Positions 5,876 through 5,948 of a DNA stretch of 5,948 nucleotides are shown here, piece after piece. Position 1 is the stretch's first letter. The number at the start of each line of letters is the position of its first letter. The stretch lies in NCBI GenBank assembly GCA_947166955.1, contig CAMVGI010000089.1, positions 1 through 5,948 of the forward strand, in the 5' to 3' direction. The DNA is from an uncultured Clostridia bacterium. GTDB lineage: Bacteria; Bacillota_A; Clostridia; Oscillospirales; Oscillospiraceae. Both the position numbers and the translations under genes were made by a program. The notes under the pieces were generated by a model. That model worked only from the letters and a program-made list of their open reading frames with translations. It was not told the DNA's origin and did not search any database.

Positions 5876-5948
5876 GACCAAAAGCGCGGGAAATATAAAC
5901 GAAATGTGAATTTTTGGAAAAGCGCAAAAAAATTGCAAATTTCCTCTT

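Noticed and set aside
5874..5912. Possible promoter after the terminator (TTGACC with TATAAA at 5894-5899)
   Set aside because: The spacer is only 14 nt and TTGACC overlaps the terminator U-tract. The repeated AAAAGCGC (5880-5887 and 5918-5925) is short and in AT-rich sequence. No gene follows within the window.
4137..5927. Long antisense open frame over the diguanylate cyclase (596 codons)
   Set aside because: It begins inside the AT-rich tail and runs backwards through the terminator and all cyclase motifs; no family features are visible.

Overview
The window is GC-rich and compactly coded on the + strand. It has purine-rich Shine-Dalgarno sequences, consensus sigma-70-type promoter boxes and a textbook intrinsic terminator. 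Together with the gene families present, this suggests a high-GC anaerobic Bacillota/Clostridia-type genome, for example from a gut or other host-associated source. The lineage is an inference from style, not from a marker gene.

Layout: (i) 1-165 is the 3' end of a PHP-domain metal-dependent phosphoesterase. (ii) 179-4329 is a tightly packed three-gene phosphonate biosynthesis cassette with gaps of 0-1 nt between genes. Its first gene is a multidomain phosphoenolpyruvate mutase (aepX) carrying two different nucleotidyltransferase-type domains ahead of the mutase. The second is an iron-type alcohol dehydrogenase, best read as phosphonoacetaldehyde reductase. The third is a ThDP-dependent phosphonopyruvate decarboxylase (aepY). 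(iii) 4326-4436 is a regulatory stretch: a consensus promoter that begins inside the aepY stop region, a perfect 14-bp palindrome over its -10 box, and a strong 14-bp leader hairpin. (iv) 4437-5813 is a membrane-anchored GGDEF diguanylate cyclase. (v) 5836-5875 is a strong intrinsic terminator, followed by about 70 nt of AT-rich sequence in which no gene is seen.

How the genes work together: AepX converts PEP to phosphonopyruvate, AepY decarboxylates it to phosphonoacetaldehyde, and the dehydrogenase would reduce that to 2-hydroxyethylphosphonate. No transaminase for 2-aminoethylphosphonate is present in the window. The N-terminal NTP-transferase domain of the mutase resembles the PntC/MobA-like domains that activate phosphonates as CMP esters, so the natural product may be a hydroxyethylphosphonate decoration of a glycan or lipid (inference).

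The most notable anomaly is at the 5' end of aepX. A good RBS and ATG at 179 start a recognisable nucleotidyltransferase N-terminus, but the frame is broken near 236-240 by what looks like a short deletion that also removes the part expected to hold a conserved Pro-Lys. The downstream part (from 294) is an intact 623-codon frame. This is either a real inactivation of the activation domain or an assembly error. The diguanylate cyclase has its own promoter and leader and is probably a separate unit, though no intrinsic terminator separates it from the phosphonate genes.
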